64,000 nt of DNA from Haemaphysalis longicornis (GCA_013339765.2 CM023448.1:198254409-198318408); one strand, 5' to 3'; shown: positions 47,457 through 57,930, numbered from the stretch's first letter. A program made the numbers and translations. Notes: generated by a model from the letters alone, not told the origin.

Positions 47457-47606
47457 CTTTTCCCGTAGTGTGGTCAACGACAGGGCCTTCCTGGGCATCA
47501 TTTGCCTTCACCCGTTTCCAGCAGGGCTGTCTGCTTCGGCATGGTGACGTCCAAGTAGGGCAGTTTCCCCGCTCGAAATCGCAGGCAGCATTTCTGTTCG
47601 GGTCTC
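47457..47606 (-). CDS. MAM-A exon 1: first half of a MAM domain
   Basis: This 150-bp internal exon encodes about 50 residues with the opening signature of a MAM domain (an extracellular adhesion module): CDFERGNC, a conserved Trp (CWKRV) and GPVVDHTTGK. The acceptor is ctgcag followed by GAGACC. The exon enters in phase 1 (GA completes a codon) and leaves in phase 1. The donor reads AAAAG|GCAAGT, the usual context of a GC-AG intron; no GT at this site keeps the phase. Splicing to the exon at 41441-41116 makes a Val codon and continues the MAM fold. Length and phases match the exon at 6336-6187 exactly. The upstream exon with signal peptide was not found. The family is known from extracellular parts of adhesion proteins; the exact gene is not assigned. 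Confidence 0.8.
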
Positions 47607-47651
47607 CTGCAGCATAAAGAGAAGAAATTATTTACCCCGGTTGGTGAAAGC

Positions 47652-47694
47652 GTCGCCTTAAGTTACGCTCACCTTAAGTTCCGTCGCCTTAAGT
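47652..47694 (+). repeat. Short triple repeat of CCTTAAGT
   Basis: CGTCGCCTTAAGTT, ACGCTCACCTTAAGTT and CCGTCGCCTTAAGTAA follow one another just upstream (in gene sense) of MAM-A exon 1. Confidence 0.8.
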
Positions 47695-47699
47695 AAACT

Positions 47700-49690
47700 G
47701 TTGAAATGAAAAGTTAGCGCGAGTCAAGTAGTATGTTCGTCCTCGTTCGCACAATGCGCTTGACAATGGGTGCATAATTCGGCCTTTCAGATGCATTGCG
47801 CCGAAGAATGCACACAAAGAAATTCCACAGCGAAGATCACTAATACGTGCTGCGTTCTTGCCGCAGGCGCCCAGGCGAAAAAATATTACAAGATTAAAAG
47901 CTTCAAGTCATGGTCACCAATTCGAAAGGAAAGAGACACTGCTCGCCTTAGTGCAAATATAAGGCGATTGTCCAAGAGCAGACCTGTCAGAAATGCACTG
48001 AACAAGGGACCAAAACGCGGAAACTATCCTTATGACTGAAAATTTCAGACGGTTTGACTGCGACAATCACGAAATATCGTGCGCAAGTAGCATACATTTC
48101 TGCTTATAAGGCGTTGTTCAATACAACACAGCGGGTGTGTAAGACTGTTTTATAGACTTCAGTGGCCGCACGCAGTACTGGGAGAACGGGCACAGATATC
48201 TTCTGCTTGACCCCTCCAGTGTTTGCGCTCTAAGTAATTGATTGATTTATCCATTCATCAATTGCTTGGTGCATCATATCTCAGTATGCACAGTGGGCTG
48301 GAACGTCTGTAGCATGCAACGTGCACTGCATCAGCAGACATGCCAGTTATAAAGCATTATCCGTTACACCATTGCGAGCATGTGCTACTCTGGTGGTATA
48401 TATCACTTTGCCAGAATCACAGCAGCAACTGTCGGGTATGGGCCTTTGCCTAGGCCTAACGTTTCAGGTCTTACAACGTCAAACGGCGCCCGCAGCTCGA
48501 CGTGCATGTGAATGTGAGTACAATGAGACTTTCTTACAACTGGTGCCGGTTTACGACGTTAGGACTAAATGCGGGGCGTTAGGCCCGAAGTCCTATGCTA
48601 GGCTTAACGTTAAGTAAGCTTCAAATAGCGCCTTACGGCGTGCCAGGCAATGTCATAATCATGGTATGTCGATCTGCGGTATCCGTGTACGCCGGTAGAC
48701 TTTAAAACGTGGCTTTAGGACTCACGTCTGGTCGCCACATACCTGGTCCCCCCTCCCTTCTTCTCAACGTCAATGTTTGCGAAAGCGCATTATAAAGCAG
48801 AAAACGCGGGGGGCCTCGCGAATGAGATTTCTTGAGGGGAGCGAGTTCCCACGAAATCGGCCGAGGTCGGTTCATACTGCTTTCGCACTAAGCACTAAAC
48901 ATAGAAACTGCTCTGTAGGCTTTCTTATTCGGTTTCTATTTCTATTGAAAATGTTTAAAGCTTACTAAGGTAGATCGCATTTGTTTCGGAAAAGTATATT
49001 TGAGCCTAAAAAGACATGGTGCAACCTTCCTCGGGCTCACTGGTGTCTTCTTGCATGATAGCATGACGCAATATATCATCACGTTATCGCGATGTTTTAT
49101 TACCAAGACCCATCAGCGTGCGAAAAACTCTCCTTTTCTGTTACAGAAAATGAACGACGTTGTAGAGTCCGAGAAACACTTACAAAATGCCGGAATGTGT
49201 GCCAAAGGGCGTATGTGGACTAATTTCGATGAAGTGGACCAGTAACTTCGAAAAGAACATTGAATACCTTGGAGATTGTATGGGAATAGAATTCGTAACT
49301 CCTGAGTGAGATCCGAGGGCGTTACCTCCACGCTACATCAAGTCATCCCCACAGGCGGAACAAGAGTTAGCCTAGCGCGTGCGGTACGAACGTTAAATCA
49401 CGTGGCAGGAGAACGTGACGGCGCGTGAGTAGAACAGCGCATGTCAGCCGCGAAGAACTGGGATTCCTGGGAAGCGGTGGCGTGAAGTGTCGCCAGTCTG
49501 CCTGTCGAAATGATTCGGGCCCAATGACGGTGAAACGAAAGCGAAGAAACGCAGGCACGATGTGACAGTAAAGTATTTGATAAGTATCTCCTGGGGAATA
49601 AGCCATAATGCTTTCAACCTCAAAGGATGTGAGGGGGCTTAAGTTCCCCGAGGAATATTTTTAATGGCAGAGCTGTTTAAGCTATCAGTT
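47700..49690. other. No feature recognised
   Basis: The region upstream of MAM-A exon 1 was searched on the minus strand for a preceding MAM or signal-peptide exon; none was recognised. Confidence 0.35.
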
Positions 49691-49699
49691 ACGTCATGG

Positions 49700-50110
49700 A
49701 GCGTTACCAGAAAACTCAGCGCAGCCGAGCGCACGTGAGTGTGCGCCTCGTGAGGAGCTCCCGGCCTCGTCCTGCAGGCTTGCAAGTAAGCTTGCACCAC
49801 ATGAGGAGCTCGCAAAAAATACTACGAACAATACCGAGCGCACGTGAGCGTGGGCCTCGTGACGAGCGGCCGGCGTCAGCCAGCTCGACCTTCGAGAACA
49901 CTCTGCCCAGCGTTCGTGGAGTGATCTCTGGCGTGCTATCCTCTTCGCCAGTTCCCGTGCGTTCGCGCCTAAAGTGGGGTGCACAGACGCCGAGTTCGCG
50001 CTACAGACCAAGAGTTCGCGAAGCCGGTTGCCGCTGGTTCTAGCGCGTGCTAACGCGGTCCACTTTGATGTGAAAGCCTGCGGACAAAACGATCTGGGCC
50101 TGCCAGTCAT
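49700..50110 (+). repeat. Dispersed repeat, copy 2, with internal direct repeat
   Basis: The part 49955-50108 matches 36935-37115. To its left, GCCGAGCGCACGTGAGTGTG (49725) recurs as ACCGAGCGCACGTGAGCGTG (49835), each followed by a GCCTCGTGA-type block. It may be the terminal region of an unrecognised transposon. Confidence 0.7.
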
Positions 50111-50399
50111 GGAGAACTTTCAGTGGCAAGTTCTGAAATCTATGTGTGTGCAACAGCCGGGTATCCGACGAAGGGAGAGGGGCAGCCAGCTCTGCCTGCG
50201 GTTTCTCCAGCCTTGCAATACTTGTGCAAGCTGCGCCATTTTTTTTTCTGTGACTACATTCCGGCTAAGAAAGTTTTTATCAAGTTTAGTCGATATGGTA
50301 CAAAATTTGTATCAACTTCTTGTACGCGAAACACGAGAACATTTATTGCACCTTCCGGCATGGTCACTTCATCACCTTGAGCCTTCTGGGCGGATGATA

Positions 50400-50562
50400 T
50401 GCGGGTTCGAGCACGGCCACGGCGGCAGTTCTTCTAATGTAAGCAAAAAAAAAACGTGCGTCGAGATTCCAATGCAGGTTAAAAATCTCCGAGCGGTCTA
50501 AATTTATACGTAGCCCTCCCTTACGGCGAGCCACATAGCCCACGTGTAGCTTATGTGCGTAA
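50400..50562 (+). mobile_element. Degenerate SINE (plus), head lost
   Basis: GCGGGTTCGAGCACGGCCAC retains the B box and the following GC-rich block; the body (GTGCGTCGAGATTCCAATGC, then GAGCGGTCTAAATTTATACG) is diverged. No A box was seen. Confidence 0.65.
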
Positions 50563-51103
50563 TACCCCAATTTGAACCTTTAAGGCAACAGAATTATGTG
50601 CCAAGGGAAAAACCTGGCGTTGTCCGCAGCGGGTGGTACCAAAAACTATGAAGGTGCTTACAATTTCCTACGAATAAAAATGCGGAAGCCTAGTTGGACA
50701 TTCTTGACCTGCTGTTCAACTTTCTATTGAACTTTACAGACGCACCCGTCACCACTTGACGATCCCCCTGTACAGCACCCTATCCGAGCTCGTTCCGCTC
50801 GTTCGCCATTGCCAGAAGCATCCTGTCCGCCCTGCCTCCTACCCTCCTCCGGTGCTCCGCTCCTTATAGCCCCTTCCTAAGAGCCCTGCGTCGACCCTCC
50901 TCTGGCCCTGCTGATCCATTTCCCAGCGCCTGATCCCCGGCTCGCGCTCCGATTTTATGCGCGATTCTGTATACATCACAACGATTTTTTGCCACCACGC
51001 GTTTCATGAAACAGAGATCTGAGGCTTTCACTTCTAAAACTCCGCGCATTGTCTACTAAGAAAAAGCTACATAGAATGTGATAATTCTCTACTAATGCTT
51101 AAA

Positions 51104-51950
51104 GGGGCCACTGAAGACAAAATACAAGTTTGTTTTATTCGAAATATTTCGTGTTCTATAGTGCCCCCAGCGCTTGCCCGGAAGCAAACGATGCATTATT
51201 CACTGTGAATTAATCAATTTAAGTTAAAATTTTGATTCTCGCACCAAAACGTGTGTTTGAACGACGTTTGCAATGACATCATAAGAACAGGTCTTTCAGC
51301 TAAACTTGGTGTGGAGCGGAGACTTGTTTGCTGTTAGACAACCTAGATGGTGCCACAACACCACGGCAAGCTGTTTTCTGTCTTTGGTTTGTTTGTGACC
51401 GTATGTAAACCTGGCTCGTTTTTGTTCATAAAGAAACTAAGCGTTTCGTGAAACATGGTGCTCGCTAGACAAATATGGTCACGTAAGACACTGTCGCTTG
51501 CGTCAATCGGCCAGTGTCGTCTGAAACACCCCCAAAGCCCCGCAGTGATGCTGCATCTAAACCAAGCATAGTGCGCGCAGTACCAACAGCAGTACGCATC
51601 GGCACTTCTATGTTTACGTGTGGTTTCGTAACTTCCACTGTTTGTCCCTCCATTCTTACTGCTATAAAAAGAATGTGCCCTAAATTTAAGCGAAACAGCT
51701 CGTTCGGCAAGCTTATAAGCTCTGCCTAATTTGTGTTTGCTTTTGCCGGCCTCCGCCAATCGCAGAGCTGGCTGGTATGACATCATAGGTTCTGTTGCGG
51801 GAAATGAGCTAGTGGCTCGCATGTCCATTCCCTTTTTTCCTAATTATATGGCTTATTTGAGCGAAGTTTACGTTAGAACTGGCGTCAGTATTATTCTAAC
51901 GAGGCAGTCTTTTGAATGAACTAAACTTTTATTTTTCCTTCATAGCCCAT
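51104..51950. mobile_element. Diverged MITE of the 5472-5989 family
   Basis: The left end CTTAAAGGGGCCACTGAAGA with CAAAATACAAGTTT matches the 5.5-kb MITE end (TTTAAAGGAGCCATGAAGA, CAAACTACAAGTT). The right end reads AACTTTTATTTTTCCTTCAT then AGCCCATATAAG, a degraded inverted copy. A 161-codon minus frame inside (51828-51343) shows no transposase motif. Confidence 0.6.
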
Positions 51951-51959
51951 ATAAGCATA

Positions 51960-52500
51960 ATTACGCCGCTCCTCCGCTTCCCCAACCCTATTTTTCCCCG
52001 GTGGCATTGAAAAAACACTTCACGCCAGACGTTGTATTTTTGTGGTTTTTTTCCAGAATTGATCGCGTGATGGCGCCGGTTTAGATAGACATTCACAATT
52101 CGGTGAGGGTATTTTTAATTTAATTATGTTTTGATTAGTCTTTTTAGGCAATGTTGTCAGGGAACTGGATAAGAGATACTATTGCACTTTGGTTCGTTCA
52201 TTTTCAGTTCTCTTTATTTTCAGTCTCGTGCCACGGAGATCGTTGCAAGGTTTACCAATCAGTACCAATCAATAACCGAATTGGGCGACTTTTGTATTTC
52301 GTTTAGTCATATTTGTCGCTTTTCTTTCTTTGCTTTTTTTTTTTGCAATGACCTGCATTTTCACGCATTAAGATCATAAATGGTCTGAACTTCCCCAGTT
52401 ACACATTTTTGTGCAGATACAAGGCATCACACTGTTCTTGTTCGAGTAGTCGGCAAAAATGCTGACACATTGAAATACCGTCGCTCCTTGTCAGTAACGA
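51960..52500. other. No feature recognised
   Basis: AT-rich sequence with a poly-T run at about 52337-52345. Confidence 0.35.
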
Positions 52501-52546
52501 TAGGAATCAAGGTTATCTCTCATTCCTTTGATACGCAGATCGCGTT

Positions 52547-52711
52547 TTTGTGCCGTGAAATAAATGCATCGTCGACGAAGCTTTTATCGTTTCGAAGATA
52601 AGTTCTGGAGGACTTTCTCTGCCTAATCTCTAATTTGTGCCATGAAATAAATGCATCGTCGACGAAGCTTTTATCGTCCCGAAGATAACTTCTGGAGAAC
52701 TTTGTCTGCAT
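52547..52711 (-). repeat. 87-bp tandem repeat, in frame on the minus strand
   Basis: TGCCGTGAAATAAATGCATC (52551) and TGCCATGAAATAAATGCATC (52638) start two units of 87 bp, exactly 29 codons. On the minus strand one frame reads both units alike: YLRxDKSFVDDAFISxHK twice. The array is short, and the surrounding frame (52711-52520) has no known domain. Confidence 0.85.
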
Positions 52712-52730
52712 ACATTACTAACATTGAGCT

Positions 52731-52830
52731 GATTGATTGATTGTGGTGTTTAATGCGCCGACGCAACGCAGGCGATGAGGCGCGCCGTAGTGGAGGGCTC
52801 CGGATTAATTTTGACCACCTGGGGATCTTG
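52731..52830 (-). mobile_element. 5'-truncated SINE (minus)
   Basis: The tail TTGATTGATTG-like is followed by CGCCGACGCAACGCAGGCGA, GAGGGCTCCGGATTAATTTT and GACCACCTGGGGATCTT, then breaks off. It holds only the 3' hundred bases of the element. Confidence 0.88.
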
Positions 52831-52885
52831 AAACTGGCATGAATATGCACACCAGTTATGTGCATGTCAGTTTTCAAGTCAAGCC

Positions 52886-53713
52886 GGTAATGGGAAGGGA
52901 CCTGCAACACTTTTTTTTCAAATTTGTTGTCCAAATTTTAAATGCTTGCAGAAAGTAGTCGACCAACATTAGGGGATCGCAAAGTACCTCAGCCAAAAAT
53001 TACTGCTCAATGCCCACCACATAACTTAGAAACTTGTTCAAAATATTTTTCTCTCTTTCCGGGTCTTGGCATTCTTCGACTGCTGGAATTACGTCGTTAC
53101 AGCGGTGTAGCGGCTATTGGCCGCCTTTTCTTCAATTGCAGGAATGAACGCATCCGATAGACGCTTTAAAGAGAAAGCCACAAAAGCAAAGCAGAAACAG
53201 AAGGCGTATCTGCTGGGACAAGCAAATTACGCAGTGCAGCTCCGTGCTGGCGATAACTATAGCTTTCGCAATGCACTTCCGATAAAAGCTTTCCCTCTTT
53301 CCTTCGCGTCTGGAAGCCCTGGGAAAGCAATAGTTATCGCCAGCAAGGAGCGGCACTGCGTGATTTGCTTGTGCCAGCAGATACGCCTTCCGTTCCTGCT
53401 TTGCTTTTGTGGCTTTCTTCTAAAATTGGTTCTCAATTGCGTTCATTGCTGCGACTGAAGAAGAGCCTGCCAGTAGCCTCTACACCGCTCTAATGACGTA
53501 ATTCCAGCGGTCGAAGAATGCCAAGACCCAGAAAGCGAGAAAAATCTTTTGAGCAAGTTTCCAGTTCTCTGATGGGCATAGAGCAGTCATTCTTGGCTGA
53601 GGTACTTCGCGAACCCCTAATCAAAGTACTGGATGTGTTGGTTGACTACGTTCTGCAAGTATTTAAGATTTCGAAAAATTTTGAAAAAAGAGTTGTTGCA
53701 GGGTACCTTTAAA
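52886..53713. mobile_element. Foldback element: two inverted arms of about 400 bp
   Basis: The left arm (from AAGGGACCTGCAACAC) and right arm (to GTTGTTGCAGGGTACCTTTAA) are inverted copies of each other nearly end to end. For example, CAAGCAAATTACGCAGTGC at left matches GCACTGCGTGATTTGCTTG at right, and GATAACTATAGCTTTC faces GAAAGCAATAGTTATC across a loop of about 55 bases near 53285-53340. Each arm matches the MITE at 20999-21454. The right end keeps TTAA. As a single strand it could form a very long hairpin. Confidence 0.88.
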
Positions 53714-54180
53714 TGCATGTCCGTTTCTTAGTCTTGTTGGAGCTAACTCAGGACACAGGACCATGCGTCTACAGGCGCTTTCATTACTTTTGGTGTCTCG
53801 TTCTTATCGACATTGCCACTGATAACGCATGCGGTGGGGCACACCAGGCTTAACTTCAGGGACCAAATCCTATGAGGGGGGAGGAGCCGGAAACTTCCGG
53901 CGGGGTGGATTTCACGCACGGTATCATAGCTCTGCGGGCCGGTATCTGTGACGTTTTTACGCGTCACGGGAAGCCGTGTGAGAAATCGACCGCGCCGGAA
54001 GCTTTCTATCGCCCTATAGTATTCGGCCCCAGATTCTAGCGGGCATTCTCTGGCCAATCACCGCCGTTGGGACACTTAAGATTCACCAACAGCGCACCGA
54101 GAGAGCGACCTTCGCGAAATGCATGAGATGAAAAAGCGATGGGCGATATGCGTGCCAAGCAAGCCTGCTGGGCTATTCCC
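53714..54180. other. Sequence upstream of a possible promoter
   Basis: Mixed composition with GGGGGGAGGAG and short palindromes. No feature was recognised apart from its position before the TATA box at 54204. Confidence 0.3.
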
Positions 54181-54203
54181 ATGGACGAGACCCGTGACTG
54201 CAG

Positions 54204-54294
54204 TATAAAACAACGGTGTCTCCGGCGACTGTCACCGAAAGAGCCGACTCTGTTCTATTCTTAATCGCCGCTACTCTTCCTTGGTACGGACAAC
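54204..54294 (+). promoter_or_regulatory. Possible TATA promoter and short leader exon
   Basis: TATAAAA at 54204-54210 lies about 85 bases before a perfect donor CGGACAAC|GTAAGT (54295). Start of transcription would be expected about 30 bases after the TATA box, giving a leader exon of about 60 bases without ATG. The pair could mark a host gene, or an LTR or other mobile promoter. Confidence 0.4.
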
Positions 54295-54402
54295 GTAAGT
54301 TTCCGTTGGCGGAGACGCGTTTCATTGCTTCCTTATAAACCGAACCACTCGGCCATCAGAAAAAATAAAACATTAAGACACACGAGACATGCGCTCATTT
54401 AG

Positions 54403-54629
54403 CATTGGCTTCAATACGTTCTATAGCCCGTGCATTAGAGAAAATAACGCACAAAGAAAAGCGCACCAGAATTCTCGCCCGCAGTCTCGGTCAGCCCTCA
54501 GTTTCCGTCAATGCAGTGTCGCAGCAGCATAGACAAGCATTGTGCAACGAGAACTGCAGTGAATCCGATGTCGAGATTATAGACTTAACGTCGACATCGG
54601 CCCAAGAAACGTCGACAAGTTTAGCCTAA
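54403..54629 (+). CDS. Possible short coding exon downstream of the promoter
   Basis: After a possible acceptor (gcgctcatttag, 54402) a frame runs to a stop at 54627-54629: ALEKITHKEKRTRILARSLG, then a tail SESDVEIIDLTSTS. The acidic-hydrophobic VEIIDL block resembles a SUMO-interaction motif. No in-frame ATG is present, so it would need an upstream coding exon or a different start. AAATAAAA follows at about 54704. Protein family unknown. Confidence 0.28.
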
Positions 54630-54639
54630 AAAATGTTTT

Positions 54640-56540
54640 CGCGGTCTCATCTCATAAAATATGCTATGGATCCTATTCAACGCTTTATCGGCCCATGCAT
54701 ACAAAATAAAAATGTGATAGGATCTGAAAAATGGACAAAGTCCCTCTCACACTCTCTTAGAAGGAGCTTAGGAGCCCCTTCGTAGTCGCGTCTGACCCGC
54801 GCCATGCCGCGTCTCTTGGGGTCCACATCACTTCGCTTCGCGTTGCTTTGTACTTTTACCCTGAGCACGGTTCAACGCCCCGCGGAATCGACCTCTGATG
54901 TAGTTGCCGTACATCGCCTCTAGGGATGGCGAGCGCACTCTGCGCGGGGGCGCCCTTGGTTAGGCTGCGGGGCGTTGTCAATCAGACTCGCAGAGGCCCA
55001 CGCCACGGCAGCCATACTTCGCCTTAATGCAGCCATGAAGATAACGATACAGAAAACAAAATTAAGGCATGCAGACTAGACCCTCTCGGCGGTGAGCAAT
55101 GCATCCTTTTAATGTAATCTATAGGTTCGTAGCACCGTGGTCATTAGGTGCGTCCGCAATGGTCCCGCAAAGCCTCCGCAAGCGTAGTCGCCACGCTAAC
55201 GCCGCGTGGTGTCGTGTACTGCCTACGAAGTCACTTCACATGATCCGTAGCAACGCACTAGCGCAGGTTCCACCGGAGGTGCCAGATACGCTATCAGCAA
55301 ATTGCTCCGCTCTCGCCTGGCGTTGTTCCCTCCGGTGCCGCCTCCACGGGCGCCCATTTGGTAGTATTAAACAATTGCGGTCAGCACTGAAGTCCAGCCA
55401 GGGCAGCTATTAGCTTCACAACAACGCGCTCGATTGAACAAGTAGACCGAACAAGTAGATCAAGTAGACTTACCTATCACGCAAACGAAAGCCCTTTGCG
55501 TGATATGTAGGTCTTATATTCCTTTCTCCTCGCAGCAAGGAAGTCAGAAATCGTGTTGCTGAGAACGTTGTCTCGACCAATTTAACTGTGACGCAGTAAA
55601 GTAATGGCGTGTTCTCTTTTTTTTTTTTTTTTGGTCCCACCATCCACTCTGTGAAGGCGGTTGGATAGCTGAGCTGTAAGACACCGCCGTTTGAACCTGA
55701 AGGAAGCGCTCGGCTTCACGAACCCGATCTTGTCCGCACCACGAGCACGACGTCGTCGGGCACTTTTTCACCTCTGTTATCAGGGACGTCTTTCGAACAC
55801 ACGTTGCTCTACGGGAATGCGCACAATACCTTGCCTCCTCAACAGCGCAGTGCAGACCCACGTACACATACTTTGGTATTTACGACCTCTTCTTCAACCC
55901 TTGGTCATTGCTTTACGCCATCTACGGCCAGGATTGCCCGCTGTTCAGTAGACCCCACGAATAGAGGCGGCATCGCCCCCTGGTCAGCCACTTTCGAGGA
56001 GGATTAAGTGGGGTGTGGGGCATAGCATTTGTACGCGTGCGTACATGGTTTGTATCATAGTGTGTGAGCGGCAGGCGCGTTCACTGTAATATTGCCTGTT
56101 TTTGCAGCTGAGCTGTATTAGGCTAGGATCCATCCAATTCTTGACGCCCTGACACCATAAATGTACATAAAAACTCCCGACGGTAAAACTAAAAATAAAT
56201 TCGCCTTCCTCATGAGTGTCAATCCAGTTACTGGGCAGGGTGCTGATGTGTTAGGCTGGGTCAAGAGCAGGTATCACGGGATAGAAAAGGAAAGGACAAA
56301 ACTAGTTAAAAGAAGTAAACTAAGCTTGCAGTAAATAAGAGGCAAGGCGCATGAGTTCAGAATAACTCATCGTAAGGAATTCACGGTCATAACTGGAGGG
56401 AGTCATGACTGCGTGGTTATACTGAAAGACAACTAAATTACGAATGTTACATACAAAAACAGCAGCAGCTGTATACAGAACACAAGCTTGAAAATAAACT
56501 GGGGAACTCTCTCAGAAAACGAAGGATCCTATTGAAAAAT
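54640..56540. other. No clear feature
   Basis: It contains a poly-T run (about 55617-55632) followed by a weak tRNA-like stretch (TGGATAGCTGAGC then GTTTGAACC, 55659-55698) that lacks foldable arms. Several short frames have no recognised domain. Confidence 0.35.
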
Positions 56541-56797
56541 GAGAAAATACAGTAATACCTCGTAAACTCGAACTCGGATATCTCGAAATATCGGTTAAGT
56601 TAAAATATTCTTTTCGCCGTGCATTTGCCTCCCATAGGCGGCCTTGTATTTTCCCCCCTTTATGTTGAAACATTTTTTCGGGGACCGCGGATATCTCGAA
56701 ATCTTGACAAAGAGGACACAAGGCAAAGTCTGCTACAGACAGCTTTAATAAGGTCTCCCTTCTTACGCATTGCTCCCATTACGCGCCGAAAGCGGTC

Positions 56798-56959
56798 ATG
56801 AACGGCAAATTTACGCTGTACGAAGGCGATGTTCCCGTTACCGGAATGCTGTACGACGCCTACATCGTTGATAGAGCTGTAGACGATGCAGCTGATCATG
56901 AGGACTGTTACATTGGGGAAGGCGTCCCCGTACCGAGATCCGTGGCCTCCGTCACGTAG
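56798..56959 (+). pseudogene. Tigger transposase fragment before the SINE
   Basis: The frame from ATG 56798 reads MNGKFTLYEGDVPVTG, MLYDAYIVDRAVDDAADHED and EGVPVPRSVASV to a stop. The acidic linker with D-x-x-A-x-x-D fits the region after the DDE domain in Tigger transposases. The catalytic domain is missing. Confidence 0.5.
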
Positions 56960-56989
56960 TGGTAGCGGGGTGTACGAGAGGCGAGCAGA

Positions 56990-57130
56990 GCTGATGGAAG
57001 GCGAAAAGCAAAAACGCCTGTGTGTTCGAGATTTCGGCGCATGTTAAAGATCCCCAGGTAGTAAAAATTAATCCGGAGCCCTGCACTACGGCGCGCCTCA
57101 TACCTGTGTAGTTTTCGCGCGTTAAACCCC

Positions 57131-57225
<95 letters not shown>

Positions 57226-57227
57226 GC
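56990..57227 (+). mobile_element. 5'-truncated SINE with long (AATC)n tail
   Basis: It starts within the body (GATGGAAGGCGAAAAGCAAAA) and continues GAGATTTCGGCGCATGTTAA, GGAGCCCTGCACTACGGCGC and GCGCGTTAAACCCCACAATC. The tail is an uninterrupted AATC array of about 24 units (57131-57225). It is inserted in the Tigger relic. Confidence 0.9.
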
Positions 57228-57759
57228 ATTTGCGTTGACAACAAAAGGCCGAGAGCAAAACTTCACTGGTTTTACTGCATGGCGAGCAAGCAGGCGATGG
57301 GCATAGCGGCGCTCTTAGTTCAGCCCCACATGTTGATCTGATTCTAACCGCCCAGAGGGTGGGTTTTATTCACAGAATCGGAAACGGTTCCGCTGCTTCC
57401 AGGGCTTTTCAGAAGGCCCGAACATAGTTCAGACGCACAAGAACACTCTTTTCCGGGCTCGTGGAAGCCGGCGCACATTGATTCTGAAAGAGGGGGACAG
57501 GAGATCTTGGCGAGCGGAGACTACTAGCAGATTCAAGTCTCTACACGCCCCCCGCTTGAACAGTCTGTTTTTCAATTGCCGCGGGCGTGATTCACCACAA
57601 GCAAGCGCCCGCTCGGCGGACACGCTCCTGTGCGTCGTAGTTTGTTTGAGAAAGGTGAGCTTTGCCGTCAAGCGCACGCAGCTTCCCCGCAGTACACTAA
57701 ACCTTACAGCGCGCGCGCACAGGGTAGCAACGCGCTGAATCGCCACAAAGCCTAGAGAA

Positions 57760-57930
57760 ATGCCTACAACTACAGAAACAACAAAGATGCTGCGTTTGAT
57801 TCGCAACAAGGTAGAATGTAGCGGTGGCGACCAACAATTGATGCGATCTATTGAGCAGCTCGAGAACGCTTTTCTGGGACCAGATGCAAACGCGAAACAG
57901 GCGATCATCACGCAGTTCTTTCTTCCGCAA
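57760..57930 (+). pseudogene. Tigger transposase C-terminus after the SINE
   Basis: The frame reads MPTTTETTKMLRLIRNKVE, SGGDQQLMRSIEQLENAFLG and ANAKQAIITQFFLPQ to a stop at about 57930. A pair of helices ending in KQxxIxxFF is the standard tail of pogo/Tigger transposases. Confidence 0.65.

Noticed and set aside
49974..50501. 175-codon plus frame
   Set aside because: It runs through a dispersed repeat and into a SINE; the matching repeat at 36.9 kb does not conserve the frame.
51343..51828. 161-codon minus frame
   Set aside because: It lies wholly inside a MITE-like element, shows no transposase motif and overlaps an equally open frame.
55655..55700. tRNA-like stretch after a poly-T run
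   Set aside because: Only a weak B-box-like GTTTGAACC is present and no arms fold.
57131..57225. Regular repeat considered as a CRISPR-like array
   Set aside because: It is a 4-bp microsatellite without spacers, in a eukaryotic sequence.
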